From Triops longicaudatus (Eukaryota; Arthropoda; Branchiopoda; Notostraca; Triopsidae), in NCBI GenBank assembly GCA_022885665.1, contig JAGQDJ010000260.1, forward strand, positions 1,178,001-1,242,000: a DNA stretch of 64,000 bases, read 5' to 3'. The number at the start of each line of letters is the position of its first letter. Position 1 is the first letter of the stretch. Made by a program: the position numbers and the translations under genes. Shown piece after piece: positions 1 to 13,338 of this stretch. The notes beneath the pieces were generated by a model, which was not told the origin of the DNA, made no database searches, and worked only from the letters and a program-made list of their open reading frames with translations.

Positions 1-3000
1 GTGGGTTCGACCAGCCTTAAATATGTTACGTCTTCCAAAATGTATTCGAGGATTCAACTCTTTGCAAGAACCTTGGGCCACTTGTCGGCAGTATACTGCG
101 TCTTGTTTGACCACACCGGTCGTTATATTATTACGGGAGCTGACGACCTGCTGATCAAGATTTGGAGCGCCTTGACAGGTCGACTGTTGGCAACGTTACG
201 AGGAGCTTCGGCCGAAATCGCCGATTTAGCGATAAGTCAAGACAATGCTCTGCTAGCAGCTGGGTCATGCGATAAAATTGTACGCGTTTGGTGCTTGAGA
301 ACAACTTCTCCGGTAAGCGACAATGGCTATGACTGACGGACTTTTTGAATATTACATTTTCCTATTTCCAGATTGCTGTTTTAACCGGACATGGTGGCAT
401 GATCACTTCAATTCATTTTTGCCCATCTAATTTAAACTCGGTTCGTTATCTTGCGTCCACCAGTTCAGATGGTTCGATTGCCTTTTGGGAATATACGAAA
501 GAGATCACTAACTATTCCCCGTATCCCACCTACAAGTTCCACCCGAAACCACATAAATTCAATGAAAGAATGCGACCTGGACAAGCTCAAATGTTATGCG
601 CGTCTTTCAGCCCGGGAGGCTTATTTCTTGCAGCAGGATGCGCGGATCATCACGTTAGGGTCTATGCCATGTTTGGACCGGTAATATTTTTATTCCATTT
701 TAGAGGCTTTCGTGTATTGTTTACTCGTCATTCTTTTGCAACGTGTTAGACTAATTTTCTTAGACTGCGCAGTATTTTGGAGTATGAAAATTTGATTTGT
801 GAAGTTTTGTCATTTTTAGGAAGGACCTGAACGTATATTGGAATTGGAAGCACACTCAGACCGAGTGGATTCCATTCAGTGGTGCAATCAGGGTCTTAGG
901 TTTATTTCGGGTAGCAAAGATGGGACTGCCTTAGTTTGGAGGTACGAAAACAGGGAATGGCGTTGGGTACGTTTGCGGATGACGGTGAGACTGCCAGGCC
1001 AGCCTGAACCTGATGACGAAACCAAATCTAACAAGTTGCGTGTGTCTATGGTCACGTGGAGCTTGGATGACCGATATGTGATCACTGCCGTGTCAGATCT
1101 TTCTATAAAGCTTTGGGACCCTGATACTGGTAAACTTGATTTTATTTCTTTTACGGGCATAGCTTAGTTACTTTTGTTGTTTTACGGCTACTAGCTAATT
1201 TTAATCGTAATATCTAATTTGAAATGCTTGTAGGAGAATTGGTACGCGTACTACAAGGACACGAAGGCGAAGCGTTTGTGCTGGAAAAGCATCCGGAAGA
1301 TCCTGATATTATGCTTACAGCCGGGCATGATGGTCGACTTATCATTTGGGACATAGCGAAAGGTGAAGCTCTGCGCACATTTTACAATTTCATCGAAGGG
1401 CAGGGGCATGGAGCAGTTTTTGATGCGAAATGGTCACCCAGCGGCCTTTCGATTGCTGCAACAGATTCTCATGGACATTTGTCTGTTTATGGCATTGGTG
1501 GAGAAAAATTCAAAAAGGTAAATATCTACCACTTTTTAAAAGTTTCGCTGTTTAAAGACTGGTACTGCTTGATAAATCCGTGGGAGTAGTTTTGAAGCAT
1601 GGCTTGTTAGCTCAGTTGGTTAGAGCGTCGTGCTAATAACGCGAAGGTCGTGGGTTCGATCCCCTCACGAGCCAAATTTTTTTCTCTTGAATTTTCTTCG
1701 TATGCTATGCAGTTATTAGTGCTGGGTTCGTTCCAATTTGCGTTCTTATTTAAATATTAACAACATTTAATTGTGGAATTATAAATTTAAATAAAAAGGT
1801 GATTCGTTCATCTTTGCACATGACTAAGCCTTACTTGTATTTTTGTGTTTCAGTTACCGAAAGCGTTATTTTTTCACACTGACTACCGACCGTTAATGCG
1901 AGATCCACAACACAATGTGCTAGACGAACAAACGCAAGTACCACCACATCTGTTGCCACCACCTTTTCTGGTGGATAGTGAAGGAAACCCGTATCCACCA
2001 CACATGCAACGTCTTGTACCCGGCAGGTAATAAGTTGTCTTGATATACCCTATCCTAGAATCTTGTAATAAACCCTATCTAATCCAAAGTTTACGCTAAG
2101 TTTGTGTAATGTTTATATCCTTCAAAATTAGTAAATATAACGATGTAGCATACACTGCTAATAATCCGTATTTCTATTTTTTGATAGAGAGAACTTGAAA
2201 GAGGATCAGCTGGTCCCCACACTCGTCTACAACGCGCAAGGAGAGCAAGAAATTGTCCAGGGGTTAGAGCCACAGGGTGGAGGAGCACCTCGCTCTAACA
2301 TTGACGCCATGATTGAACAATTAGCACAAGCTCAGGAACGACAACGACAGAGGCCACGAACACAGGTAATTGCATGCACAAATTCCTTACTATAACTATT
2401 ACTATAAAAGCCTTTTTGAATCAAAGTTTTCGTTCCTTACTCGCAACCTCAAATTTATATCCTTTTATCGTCGTCTGTAAGTATTAAATTTAGTTACGGT
2501 TTAATCATTTTGGATGAATCTATTCGTACCTAAACCCTTTTTAGAATTCTTGACTCATTTGATTTTTTTTTTTTTTTCTTATCAAAGAGCGGAAATTCTG
2601 CTGCTGTTGCGAACCAAGAGTCCGGAAGCAGTCGAAGTCTACCATTACCCCGCCCTTCTTCGTCTGCCATGGCCACACCTCCCCGCGTACCACCAGACCG
2701 TCAAGTCTCTGCCTCTCCAACGCCTTCTCCTGTTCCCCAAGCCGTAGCTCCCCCACAAACGGCCTTTAATCGTCGTGTGGTCGTGGCACCCATGGAAAAT
2801 TGGCGCCACGACGCTCAAGAACGGTTACTTGAAGGCTACGCGCACGAAGAACTCCGCATTTTTTCACACGAAAACATGATTTCCACAACAGACGGCATTC
2901 CTGCTCCCGCTTTACTCATCAGCAGAGCTCGGGGCGTCAGCGACGAAGGCTGGTGCCCTTCTCGGCCAAGGAACAACATCAGACGACCAAACCAAATCCC

Positions 3001-6000
3001 GAGATCACCCGCCAGAGCCCGAACAGCTCCGAGCCGACCGCCCGTTTCTCCCGCTCGCCAACGGGCCCCTCCTGCCAGTCCTGCACCTCGACCGTCCCAG
3101 CCTCACGGCTACCGAACTAGGGCAACCAGAGAAAGATCAGAACAAGGTGGGGAAACACGGAGAACGAGAGGAAGTGACACTGGTCACGACACGCGACGGC
3201 GACGTCGTGTGCGTCTGATCTCATCCGAAGACGATCATTCACAGGGTCGACCGAACTATGACGAAAGTAGAGAAGAAGAACCGGAAGAAGAGGAAGAAAG
3301 AGAAGCCGAAGAGAACAACAGACCACGTAATGGACATTTGTCAACGAGTGAAAGCGATAGCGATTCAGAAATGAGCGGTTTGACCAGTGACGAGTCAGAT
3401 TCAGACAACGGCTCGTCGTCCGAATACTCGGATTGGACGGCCGAAGCAGGGACCAGCGGTGCCAATGTCAGCCTAGCTCCACCAGCACGTACCCCGCGAC
3501 GGCGTCTCTATCGCCGTCCCAAATGCTTATCTAGCGACGATGACCAACAGCAGGCCCAAACTTCTTCCAGCACTCTATCGCACGTCCATGCTGCAGAGAA
3601 CCACGCCGAAGATGAAGAAGAAATGCACCGGCCACGTAAACGGATACCCAAAGGTCTCTCGGCCGATAAAATCCCAGAAACCTTTCGTCCCTCGGAATGG
3701 CTGTCGGAAGTCTTACCTCGGCGAGCGCCATACTATCCGCAGATGGGCGACGAAGTGGTCTACTTCCGGCAAGGACACCAGTTGTACCTCAACGCAGTGA
3801 AAGCCAAGCAAGTGTACCACGTCAACGACAAAATGTTACCGTGGCACAAACAAGCCATTCGGCACCAGGAATGGGTCAAAATTATCGGCATCAAGTATGA
3901 GCTCAAACCCCCGCGTTTATGTTGCCTTAAATTGGGAGTCATGGACCCAGCTTCAGGATCACTCACCGGTGAAAGTTTTACGATAAAGTACCACGACATG
4001 CCGGATGTTTTGGATTTTTTGATTCTCCGTCAGACTTATGACGCAGCCATGCAGCGTAATTGGAAATCAGGGGACCGGTTCCGGTGTATTATCGATGATC
4101 TGTGGTGGGAGGGAATCGTGGAGGCGCGCGAACCCTATTCGCCTGAAGAAGCGTCTGAGTCTATGTTCCTGTGTTACAAAGTTAAGTGGGACAATGGCGA
4201 GTCAGAACGGTTAAGTCCGTGGGATTTAGAGATCATTGATGAGAGTCGGCGTCCGGATGGGGTTGGGGCAGGAGTACCTGTGTTACCTGAAGAAATTGCG
4301 GCCATTTTGTATCAACCCCAGGCGGAAGATTGGCAATCCGGAACCCGGGATGCGGCCTGCGATCGAATCGCGCACGCGCTGGGCCAAGTGATGGGTCTGG
4401 CTGTGGCGGAGCCCTTTGTAGCCCCTGTCGATCTTAACTTGTACCCGTCTTACGCTTATATCGTAGAGTACCCAATGGACTTATCGACCATTAAAGCCCG
4501 TTTGGAGAATCGATTCTATAGAAGAATCACCGCGGTGCAGTACGACGTGCGCTACATCTTTACCAACGCTGCCAAATTTAATGAGCCAGGCTCAACGATA
4601 GTTAAACACGCGGCTTTGATCACAGACCTTTGCTTGGAAGTCATTAATCGGACAGATTGCGAAGATGCGACGGCCGTTTATCACCAGTTGGTTGAAACCT
4701 CACGGGGCGAAGAAGAAGAACAGCAGCAACGGGAGCGGAACGAGCCTGGGCCGTCGACTGCCCCGACCCGGTTACGACGGCACGGATCGCAAGAGTCAGC
4801 CGACGGGCCGTCATCCGCTGCGGGTGCAAGGAGGCAAACGAGAGCGCAGGTGCAGAGTGAAGAAACGTCGTCGACCCGAGCTTCAGCACGTAATGGGCGT
4901 GTCAACTGGAAACAGCAATGTCGCGCAGTTCTAGAAGCTTTGTGGCGATCCGAAGATGCGTTACCGTTCCGAGAACCGGTTAACATCCTTGACCACCCGG
5001 ACTATACCCAAGTCGTAGACCACCCAATGGATCTCGGCACGATACGGGAGGAACTTCAAGTGGGCAACTATAACTCTCCGCTGGATTTCGCGAAAGATGT
5101 CCGACTCGTCTTTGAGAATTCCAAGAACTATAACACGAACAAAAAATCACGGGTAAGTTCACGTGTTTCGCTGTTGAATGCACTTTGGTTTAGTGAGAGT
5201 AACTAACGAGTTTTCGTGTTTTTTCCAGATATACGCAATGACTATACGCTTGTCCGCCATGTTTGAAGAACATTTTCGTTCCGTGTTAAACTCTTACAAA
5301 AGCAGATCCAGTCGTGGCCAAGAAAACGAAAGAGAAAGAGTCCGCGATCAGCCACGAAGTAGCAAAGGAAAACGTTGGGTTTCAGGTAAATTGCTGTCTA
5401 ATCCATTTCGTCGATTGCGCGATATTTTGTAGGTTATAGCGGCTGTGTTATTGCGAAAGGAAGATCAGTTTTGCATACTTCGTCGTAGCTTTAAAATTTA
5501 TGTCAGTACGAAGAGTTTGACAAAAGACTTTTATGTTTAGGTAATACGCGAGAGAAGAGTAAAGATCGCGGTAACACGCGCGAAGCGGAACACCGTTCGC
5601 CACTCAAGATGGTTTTGAACCGCTCCAGAGGTCAAGTGTCGATTGCGCCTTCGGAAGCGGGACCCAGTACGTCCCGTGGTGGAGTCTCTGTGAACAATAT
5701 TAAGAGAAAACTACTGGGAGCGGGTGATAGTAACAGTCTGGCACAGCCTGGCCCGTCTCATTTAACCAATGGCAACTCGTCATCATCTGCCTCGACAAGC
5801 AGAGCCAACGGTCTCCGTCTCCGGACGCGAGGAGCTAGTCGCCACGAATCTAGTGACGAGGAAGAGCTTTCGAGCTTAAAGCGGAAAAGAAAGAACGGCA
5901 GTATTTCCTCGAGGATGGCCAGCGATGGAGATTCCGATCATTCGCACGAGTTGGGACGGGGAAAACGAGTCAAATTTGCGAAAAGGTATGCATCAAGTGA

Positions 6001-6760
6001 CTCAGAGGAGCGGAGCCAATCTAAGGGTAAAGCCTGGAAAAGCAATCGTCGAACTGTCAACGACGATGATGAAGACGAACATGCTGATGAAAATGGTGAG
6101 GCCGAACATGGCAACTCGTCTGGCAGTAAAAAAGGAAGGATGGTAAGAAGAACAAGGAGCAGTCGAGATGATGATAGCGACGAAGACGATATGCCGAAGC
6201 TGAAACCGTCAGTTACTGCCAGCAGTTTTGAAAACGGAGATGAATCAGATTCGGACACACCTTTGCGTCTACGTACAGGAAGACGAGCGGCGAAAAAAGA
6301 AGAGCCTTTACCAGATTTGGATCAAGAAGGCTCAGAAGACTCGGAAAGGGATTCGGAAGACTCTGAGGAAGCTGCACCTCACCATCGACCTACTCGTCGA
6401 AAAGGTACCAATTCCCGACATGTGTCAAGTGAGTCAGAATCTGAGTCGGAGCACGATGACGGGGAAGAGAACAGCTCGAGAAGGCGACCACAGCGAGCCG
6501 CCGCGTCAAGGAAAAAACGAATCTTAGACAACAGAGATTCTGTTTCGCCTCCCTTGAAGCGTGTTAGGACGCGTAACGGTGGAAAGCGGACAGTGAGATA
6601 CAGGGAAGATAGCGAAGATGAGGATCAGAGACGACGGAATGTCAGCGGTGAGGAGCGTGTAACTAGATCATCCCGCCGTGTAGAAGACTCTGATGAGGAG
6701 CAGGTCAGTGTAAGTAGTCGAGGGCGTGTTCGTAAAGCAACTACAAGGTATTTAGAGTAG
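1..6760 (+). CDS. BRWD3: BRWD/PHIP family WD40-bromodomain protein (5'-truncated by window)
   Basis: Chromatin reader of the PHIP/BRWD family, known to bind modified histones and to act as a CUL4 substrate receptor. My exon model is 1-312, 372-680, 820-1129, 1234-1517, 1854-2026, 2188-2365, 2588-5152, 5229-5385 and 5541-6760. All junctions are GT-AG and in frame, giving 1835 visible residues. The first exon continues upstream of the window, so the start is missing. About eight WD repeats occupy residues 1-405 (for example LGHLSAVYCVLFDHTGR and AGSCDKIVRVW). A long Ser/Arg/acidic linker follows. Then come a cryptic Tudor region (MGDEVVYFRQGHQ, near residue 909), bromodomain 1 (about 1135-1210, NAAKFNEP) and bromodomain 2 (about 1310-1400), which keeps the acetyl-lysine Asn in NSKNYNTNKKS. 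The tail is rich in serine, acidic and basic clusters, as in the vertebrate proteins. A tRNA lies in the fourth visible intron. I cannot say which vertebrate paralogue it is closest to. Confidence 0.95.
1601..1674 (+). tRNA. tRNA-Ile (AAT) inside a BRWD intron
   Basis: The cloverleaf can be folded by eye. The 7-bp acceptor stem GGCTTGT/ACGAGCC has one G-T wobble. The D arm is GCTC/GAGC, and the 5-bp anticodon stem TCGTG/CGCGA closes the loop CTAATAA, giving anticodon AAT. A variable loop and a TTCGATC T-loop follow. The A box (TAGCTCAGTTGG) and B box (GGTTCGATCCC) are intact, and a run of Ts follows directly as a Pol III terminator. One T-T mismatch is present in the T stem (GTGGG/CCCTC), so reduced function is possible. 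It is transcribed in the same sense as the host gene. Confidence 0.9.
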
Positions 6761-7715
6761 GTTTTGTCAATCCGTCTATCCTTATTGAAAATTGAAAGGT
6801 GAACTTGTGGAGACAACATTTCAGGGAATTTCGTGTTTCTTAGACATTTTCCTTTCCATACTCGCCAATTTTTTTTTTCTTGGTGACCGGCGGTAACAGA
6901 TCTCAGAGCAGGGCTTGTGAAGCACAGGAACTGTGCCTTGATATGAGTGTTTACGAGCAAAATAAAATATAAGTGAGAATATTTTACTTTTTAATAATTC
7001 CCCCCGCCCCAACTTCCCCCATTCTGTGTATTTGTTATTCTGAACGCCGTGCGGTCACAGGTTTTAAGTTAGGTCATTTGGAATGTAACATTGTCTCATG
7101 GAAAGTCGCTTACACTTTGAAGTTATAGAGCGGCTTCCTAAACATTGTCTTGGCAATGATGAATACAATACAAAAACATGTGCTGATTTTTCAATAAATT
7201 GAAGCAAACCTTCTTCATCGTGCTACCATAGTCTCTTAAGCGGTCGTTGTGAGTACGCAAAACACCGGTTAAAAACAGCTTTGAAATGGAGGAAGGGAAT
7301 TTTGCACGGAACCGAAGCAACTCAAATTTTTCCGGCTTTTACAGTAAAATTCCTCTTATCCGGTCCGATTTCAAGCAAGCCTGCCGAAATTTCAAACAAT
7401 AATGGAAAATTGGCTATCACCACCTTTGCTGAGGATGAGCAGAAGCATCTCATCTACGCAACCCTTACGCAGAGAATTATCTATTAAAGGTGAGCCAATC
7501 TCTAAACGTTTTCATCACAAACTGTTTCATACAGTAAAATTTGAAGTCATAATAGCTAGTGTCACCATCCATGTTCACAATTATACCGAGATTTCCAACA
7601 AATAGGTCACTTTTAAATTCTTCCTTTGGACGAGTCGAAACACGAAATTTTAAAGACCATTTTCATTTTTTTATGTATTAGACAATTTTTCTGAATGCCA
7701 CGCTGTCAGAAATAC
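6761..7715. other. Convergent 3' ends of BRWD and PAXBP1
   Basis: The interval holds the two 3' UTRs. An AATAAA poly(A) signal for BRWD lies at 6961-6966, about 200 bp after its stop. I see no convincing gene here. The open frames near 7281-7605 have no recognisable features. Confidence 0.6.
6961..6966 (+). terminator. AATAAA polyadenylation signal of BRWD
   Basis: A canonical AATAAA hexamer about 200 bp downstream of the BRWD stop codon, followed by an AT-rich and then C-rich stretch. Confidence 0.6.
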
Positions 7716-10700
7716 TTAGGTTAGGTATTTAAAAGTAACGTCATCACTTTGGGCTACGGCTCCAATGCTTTGCAGTAACGCGGCGACTTCTTGGACGTTA
7801 CGTCTATGTAATCAATCATTCAAAAGTTAAACAGTTGATTCTTTAGACCAGTGACTTCGACTTACTTTCCAACGGCACTGCGATTATCTGATTGCTGAGC
7901 TAATGTTATTAGGAACCGAACCATCGGCTGCAGATTGCTTAAAACGGGGAAACTGGGTCCTAACCACTGTCGGGGGAAACCACTAATAATCTACAAACGC
8001 AAGTTAGATTAGTTAAAACAGTTTACGTCAGAAAGATATCTATAATAAAAAGGCGTTCGCTTATTAAGCCGCGAAAAATTAACAAGAAAGCTCTTCCATT
8101 AAATAAGGAAACAAACGTGAGAAAAACGCAAGATTGTAAATAACTTACATAACGACATTTCTCAATTTCGTCAGTATTATCTCGATAAACGGCACCAGGG
8201 GGTAGTGCACTACTAATGCGCAAAGCCAGAAGTAAATAAGGGCCAATGAGGGAGTCAATAGCTATCGTTTTCAAAACTGGATCGCTAATCAAGCCACAAA
8301 ACCGCAATATATTGTGCAAAAGTTTCGCGACGGACCAAAACTGGCGCTGGAAATATGCAACGGCCGTCGGATGCGCGAAATTGGCATGGGAATAGATAGG
8401 AATGAAAGCATCATTCTGAATGTATGTCTTCATTTGATCCGACACAGTTTTGAGCAAAGCTAGGAAAGGTTTGCTTTTCCCCCCTATGGTCGGGTACTCC
8501 TGCGCAATTTGATTCAGCCAGTTGACGAGTCGAATCGTTTGGGTTGTAGACATTGGATCCCAACTAGCTTCAACCAACTCTGTGCCATTACAAACAAAAG
8601 TGGATAAGACGGGCTGTTTAATATAATTTAATACGTTTAATATAATTTTAGTAAGTATAACTTACGTGTCATCCTGGGCACGACAACTTTTTCTATGACA
8701 CGCGATATTAACAACAGATCAGGGTCTTGGCTTAAGTCTTGCTTTTTTTCAGTTTCGGTTACGTCAAACAGAATGAGTGACTGAAACCATTCCATGGATT
8801 CAAAACCAGGTTTGTCCTAAAGAAATTACGTCCATTAAAGCCGGAGCTAAAAAATATTTAAATGAAGCCAAAAAGTAGAATATTTAATGAATAGTGAATG
8901 AGTCACGGTATCACGAATCAACCTTATGAATAATTATTATTTATCGCAAAAAATGTTTACTTCCAAGCAATGGATTTTACTTCCAAATTCCAAACAAAAA
9001 TGGCGATGACCAAACAAAAGTGGCAACGATTTGCTTATTTTCTTATTAAAGGCGAAAACACTCTAAAATTTAAGTGTCAACTGTCTTAATGACAACTACG
9101 ACAAAACGAAACTGACAGCATTAAGAAACTGGAAGAAAAGTAGCCCTAAAATTATAATTCGAATTTGGCTCGTACGTATACAGTACAGCAGACAGTTTTG
9201 TTTTTTTCTTCTTATTTTTACACTTACTTCCATGGGACTCCAGCCAATAAGTTGTAGCCGTACCATAGGTGAGAATAGTTTGGGCAAGCACAAGCTTACG
9301 TAGGCGTCTTTGTACGAACTGGGATCTGTACGTTTCCATTCCTCTATTTTTCGCTTCAAACTGCTAAACCATTGCTCATTTGACTCCTCTTGAGCTAGAG
9401 ATGCCCAAATTGTCCGACCTAGAAAACCAGAAATATAATGGTAATAGTAATAACAATATTCATAATAATAATAACCATAATAATTAACACGCAAAATGGA
9501 TAAAGACAGCACCTTCTTCTATTAAACGCTGCTTTTCGGTAGCAAAAGCAACTTTTTCTAACTCGGTAACTTCATCATCTGAAGACAAGCCTTCCTTGTG
9601 GGTATTGGTTTCACTGGAAGTGGTCGCTTTCGCTTCGCGTGCTCGTCTTCTTCGACCTCTTCGTCCCTCCCTTTCAGCGGCGCGGCGAACTTTGGCCTCT
9701 TCTTCTTTCTTCTGTTGCCAGGGATCTATAACACTAGGCGCTTTGCCTCCAACGGCAATGTTGCACTCCGCAGCTTGGTCTTTCACATCTTCTCGCCGTC
9801 GAGAAACCAATCGGTCATGTCGCATTTTGATCAAACTAAGCCAAGCCTTCTCCACGCGATCAACATCTGGTAACTGTAAGGAAAACAAATGCAGATTTAC
9901 AAAACTGCCTCGTCGGAAAACTAGGTTTGCAAACAAGATAAAACAGAAGGCACCCTCTTCCAAAAGCAAACACAATGACTACAGAACTTATGCATAGCCC
10001 AGAAAATGTACTCGAAACCAATGTCTTTAAAGCTTTCCCTGAAATTTTATTTTGTGTACCCACCTTGGCGTCAACACAGTCAATCAAGTCTGACACATAC
10101 CCCCTTAATTCTTGAAAGTAACGATAACGAAGGCCTAAAGCTGGTTTGCTCCTCTCCAGCTCAGCCATTGTTGCAGAGCACTCGGCGATGTCGCTTTTAA
10201 CAGTGGCAGCTTCGTTCTGATGGCGTCTGTGAACCTCACTCAAAGACGACAATCTAAAATGCAAAAATTCTGTAGTCCAAATTCTTTTTCTGCCTTCTTT
10301 TTCATACTTGTCACGGAGCTTTTTAAGTACAGTATCTACAGGAGGAGGTGCTGGTGAATTCAAGTCTGGCATTCTTATACTGGTAAAAGGCTTCGGTTGG
10401 ACTGGCGTAGACGAAGGTAAAGGCAATTCATTTGAGTTTTCACCAGTACTATACAGTTGATATTGGTTTTCTTTGTGTGCCTGTGCGAGCTAAAATAAGT
10501 CGTCATTAATCAGTCCGTCAAGTCATGCTGTTGTAACAGATTGAGGGGACACGACTAAGCTTACGTGAGCCTTTCGGACGCCTTTTTGGATTTGCTGCGA
10601 CTCCCAGCGTTCAAGTTCCGCATCTTCTCTGTCACTATCGCTTTCCGATCCGTCTTGGATTGCAGCGTTAAAAGCTTCCTTCCTCTGCTGCTTTTCTTGA

Positions 10701-11562
10701 CCTGCCAAGTTGACAGCAAAATCTATGCGTTCTTCGTCTTCACTAGCGTCGTTTTCATCTTCACGGACCAGGCGCGCAGTACTCCCTTGTGCTTTGTCGA
10801 TTCGGACAGTGTCATCTACAGGCAAGTAATCTGAACCAAGCTCCCTGGCCATTTGTCGCCTCTTCCGAGCAGCGTGGATTAGCGCTGCGTCAGGAATGGC
10901 CCCGCCTATAACCATACGATTTTGGAAGATTTTAAGAAACTCTACTTGATTTGGGTTATTACTTTTAAGCGCAGTTCTAAATGGGTCTGGCTGTCGATAA
11001 TGAAGACCCGTTGATTCTTCTTCTTCTGACTCGTCGGACGAGGAGCGTAGCTTAGCCATCTCGGCTTCTCTGCCGGACAATATCTGAATGGGCGATCTTC
11101 GAGCGCTGGACGATTCTTCCAGTTTCACAGGAACCTCATGCGATTCTCCTGCCTCAACCTCCGAGGATTTAATGGCATCAGGATCTGGTTCTGGCGCTAA
11201 TTTCTTCTGTCGCTTTTCTTTTTCTCTTTGCTTGGTTAATCTTCGGCTTTGTAAGGATTTCTTCACTTGAAATACTTCTTCCTCTTCTATAAAGGTAAAA
11301 ATTGTGAAAAATAAGGCACAAAGAATACACAATAAGCCATACTTTCTTCCTCAAAGGACAAAATTGCTAAGGGTAGCTTCTGGGGCTTAACCTTTTCTTT
11401 TTCTTTAGCTTTTTCAATTTGGGTATTCACAGGCGCTGGAGCGACTCCATTAGGCTCTTTCTTGATTTCTGGTTTAATTAACAGCTCTTCTTTAGTTTCT
11501 TCGTCATCACTAGCTGCTGCGCGTCTCCTAAAATTTTTGCCCGGCTTTTTGAATAGGGACAT
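7716..11562 (-). CDS. PAXBP1: PAXBP1/GCFC family protein
   Basis: Homologue of PAX3/7-binding protein 1, the GC-rich-sequence DNA-binding-factor-like (GCFC) family; members are nuclear and related to spliceosome-disassembly and chromatin adaptor proteins. Ten exons read on the minus strand: 11343-11562, 10565-11286, 10308-10489, 10064-10253, 9513-9873, 9228-9418, 8666-8816, 8149-8579, 7866-7990 and 7716-7803. They join in frame to 886 residues, close to the roughly 917 of the human protein. Recognisable blocks are the N-terminal start MSLFKKPGKNFRRR, the segment IPDAALIHAARKRRQMARELG, the acidic LVREDENDASEDEE, the central coiled coil (KLRDKLSSLSEVHRRHQ) and the core SYKDAYVSLCLPKLF. Later come WDPMSTTQT and FQRQFWSVAKLL. 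The gene is divergent from CHORDC1 with 288 bp between start codons and convergent with BRWD. The third intron is only 54 bp and could be read through in frame. Confidence 0.95.
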
Positions 11563-11850
11563 TTCTTTGAAGAGAGAGTGTAATTATGAAACTTCTTCCA
11601 CTTATTTTTGTTTACTTGCTTTGGCGTTTTGAGTGCAAATGTGCTGTTTCGAGCGCCACCTGGCAAGCAAACTGATGTTTCAGCCATCTATTATCAAGTA
11701 TCTTTACTAAAATATTCGAGATTCCCGCCTCGATTTTTCTCGCTATTTCCATTTGTGTGACGGGCACCTCAACCTGGGTGAACCCTCGTGTTTGGTCTCA
11801 GTTGGCTGGGCTAGATAGTTTCCTCGAAAATACAAAGTAAAACCTTCACT
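11563..11850. promoter_or_regulatory. Bidirectional promoter region between PAXBP1 and CHORDC1
   Basis: Only 288 bp separate the PAXBP1 start codon (minus strand) from the CHORDC1 start codon (plus strand), so both 5' UTRs and core promoters must lie here unless distant 5' exons exist. I see no TATA box at a sensible position for either gene, which fits housekeeping promoters. Confidence 0.6.
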
Positions 11851-13201
11851 ATGGCATCTGAACTCGTTCTGTGTTACAATCGTGGGTGTGGGCAACGATT
11901 TGATCCCAAAGAAAATGACGGCGGTAACTACTGTTATAATTTTTTAATAGCTGTATTTTAGAACCTTTGTTTTCTTTATTCTACACAGATAGCTGTGTTT
12001 ATCATCCTGACGTTCCCTTTTTCCATGACGCCTATAAAGGTTGGTCCTGTTGCAAGAAAAAGTGCACAGATTTCACTGAATTCCTAAATATTAAGGTAAT
12101 TCCCATTCATTCTTAGAAGCATAATGTTCCCAATGCGTCATTATGATTGCTTCTAGGGTTGTGCTACTGGCTATCATAACCCAGTAAAACCTGAAGAACC
12201 CGAAAAGCCTGTCGCAGATGTGGGTTCGAAAGATGAGGTTATTGAGTACAAGTGTCCAGAGCCTATTAAGCCTTCTCAGCTGACACGCCCTGATTTTGAG
12301 AGCCCATTGGTAATAAAGCTTGTGCTATTTGTACATTTCGGAAAAAGTCTTACATTTTTATGTATAGGTTAGTTTGAAGACCTCAATGAGCCCGTCCTTA
12401 CAGCAAGAACTGGCAAAGCGGGAAGGAGAGTCTAGTTCACTTCAAGATAGCAGTGCCTACCTAGACGGCATTAAATTGGGCACTGTTTGCAAAAATGGTG
12501 GATGCAAGCACACGTACGAGGGCCCAGCTAGTAATGACAGTTTTTGTGAGCACCACCCTGGCGTCCCGGTGTTTCATGAAGGTTTGAAGTACTGGACCTG
12601 CTGCCAGAGGAAGACCACCGATTTTAATAGTTTCTTGGAGCAATCCGGTTGCACTTCTGGAAAACATCTCTGGGAGAAGAAAGAAGTATGCCTTTGAGTA
12701 GTCTTCGGAATTGTAGTTTTTATGTTGTAATTTGATGTAGGAAACAGCTGCCAAGTTATTACAGTGTCGATACGACTGGATGCAAACGGGCACGACCATT
12801 TGCATGAATATTTATGCCAAGAAATATGACCCTATTCGTAGTTACGTAGAAGCCAATGCCGTTCGGCTTAAGCCGTATATTTTCTTTCCTGACCAAAACG
12901 GTGCTTTTTCATTGGACCTTGAGCTAAAAGGGGTAAGTCGATTATTTTCATTTTTTTCTGTGTAAAAATGCTTTGGAAACCTCGACGATTAAACTCTTTT
13001 TGTTGCTTAACTGGGCAGATCATTGATGTAGCCCTGAGTAGTGTGCTCTACACACCTACCAAAGTCGAGATAAAGATGAAAAAGGCGGAACCCATGTCCT
13101 GGCCCAGATTAGATATTCCACGCCCTGTTGTGCAAGCGAAAGCGGAAGTAGTAGAAGAGAACTTGCCGAAAGTGGATGCTATAGATCTCTCAGATCTGTA
13201 G
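11851..13201 (+). CDS. CHORDC1: CHORD-domain and CS-domain Hsp90 co-chaperone
   Basis: Morgana/CHP-1 homologue, a zinc-binding Hsp90 co-chaperone. Six exons: 11851-11923, 11989-12095, 12157-12309, 12368-12685, 12741-12932 and 13019-13201. They give 341 residues, against 332 in human. CHORD domain 1 (residues about 7-69) begins LCYNRGCGQRFDP and keeps the Cys/His ladder through YHPDVPFFHD, GWSCCKKK and GCATGYH. CHORD domain 2 (about 151-213) begins VCKNGGCKHTYEG and continues HHPGVPVFHEG and YWTCCQRKTTDFNSF. A CS/p23-like domain occupies about 222-310 (VEIKMKKAEPMSWPRLDIP at its end). The stop is at 13199-13201. The last codons and the 3' flank recur at about 14442-14616 as part of a tandem duplication. 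Confidence 0.96.
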
Positions 13202-13338
13202 ATATTGTACTGAAGTGTATTGAAATTCAGATTTGTCAAGTTTTACTGTACGGAATGAGTGACAAACTGGTTTTGTTTAAATAGATGTCTGCAACTCCTT
13301 GCTATTGGCTTTTGCATTATCACGGTCTGTTGATTATG

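Noticed and set aside
2669..6760. Treating the 845- and 383-codon open frames as separate genes
   Set aside because: Phase-compatible splice sites join them through a short exon at 5229-5385 that completes bromodomain 2, so they are one BRWD gene.
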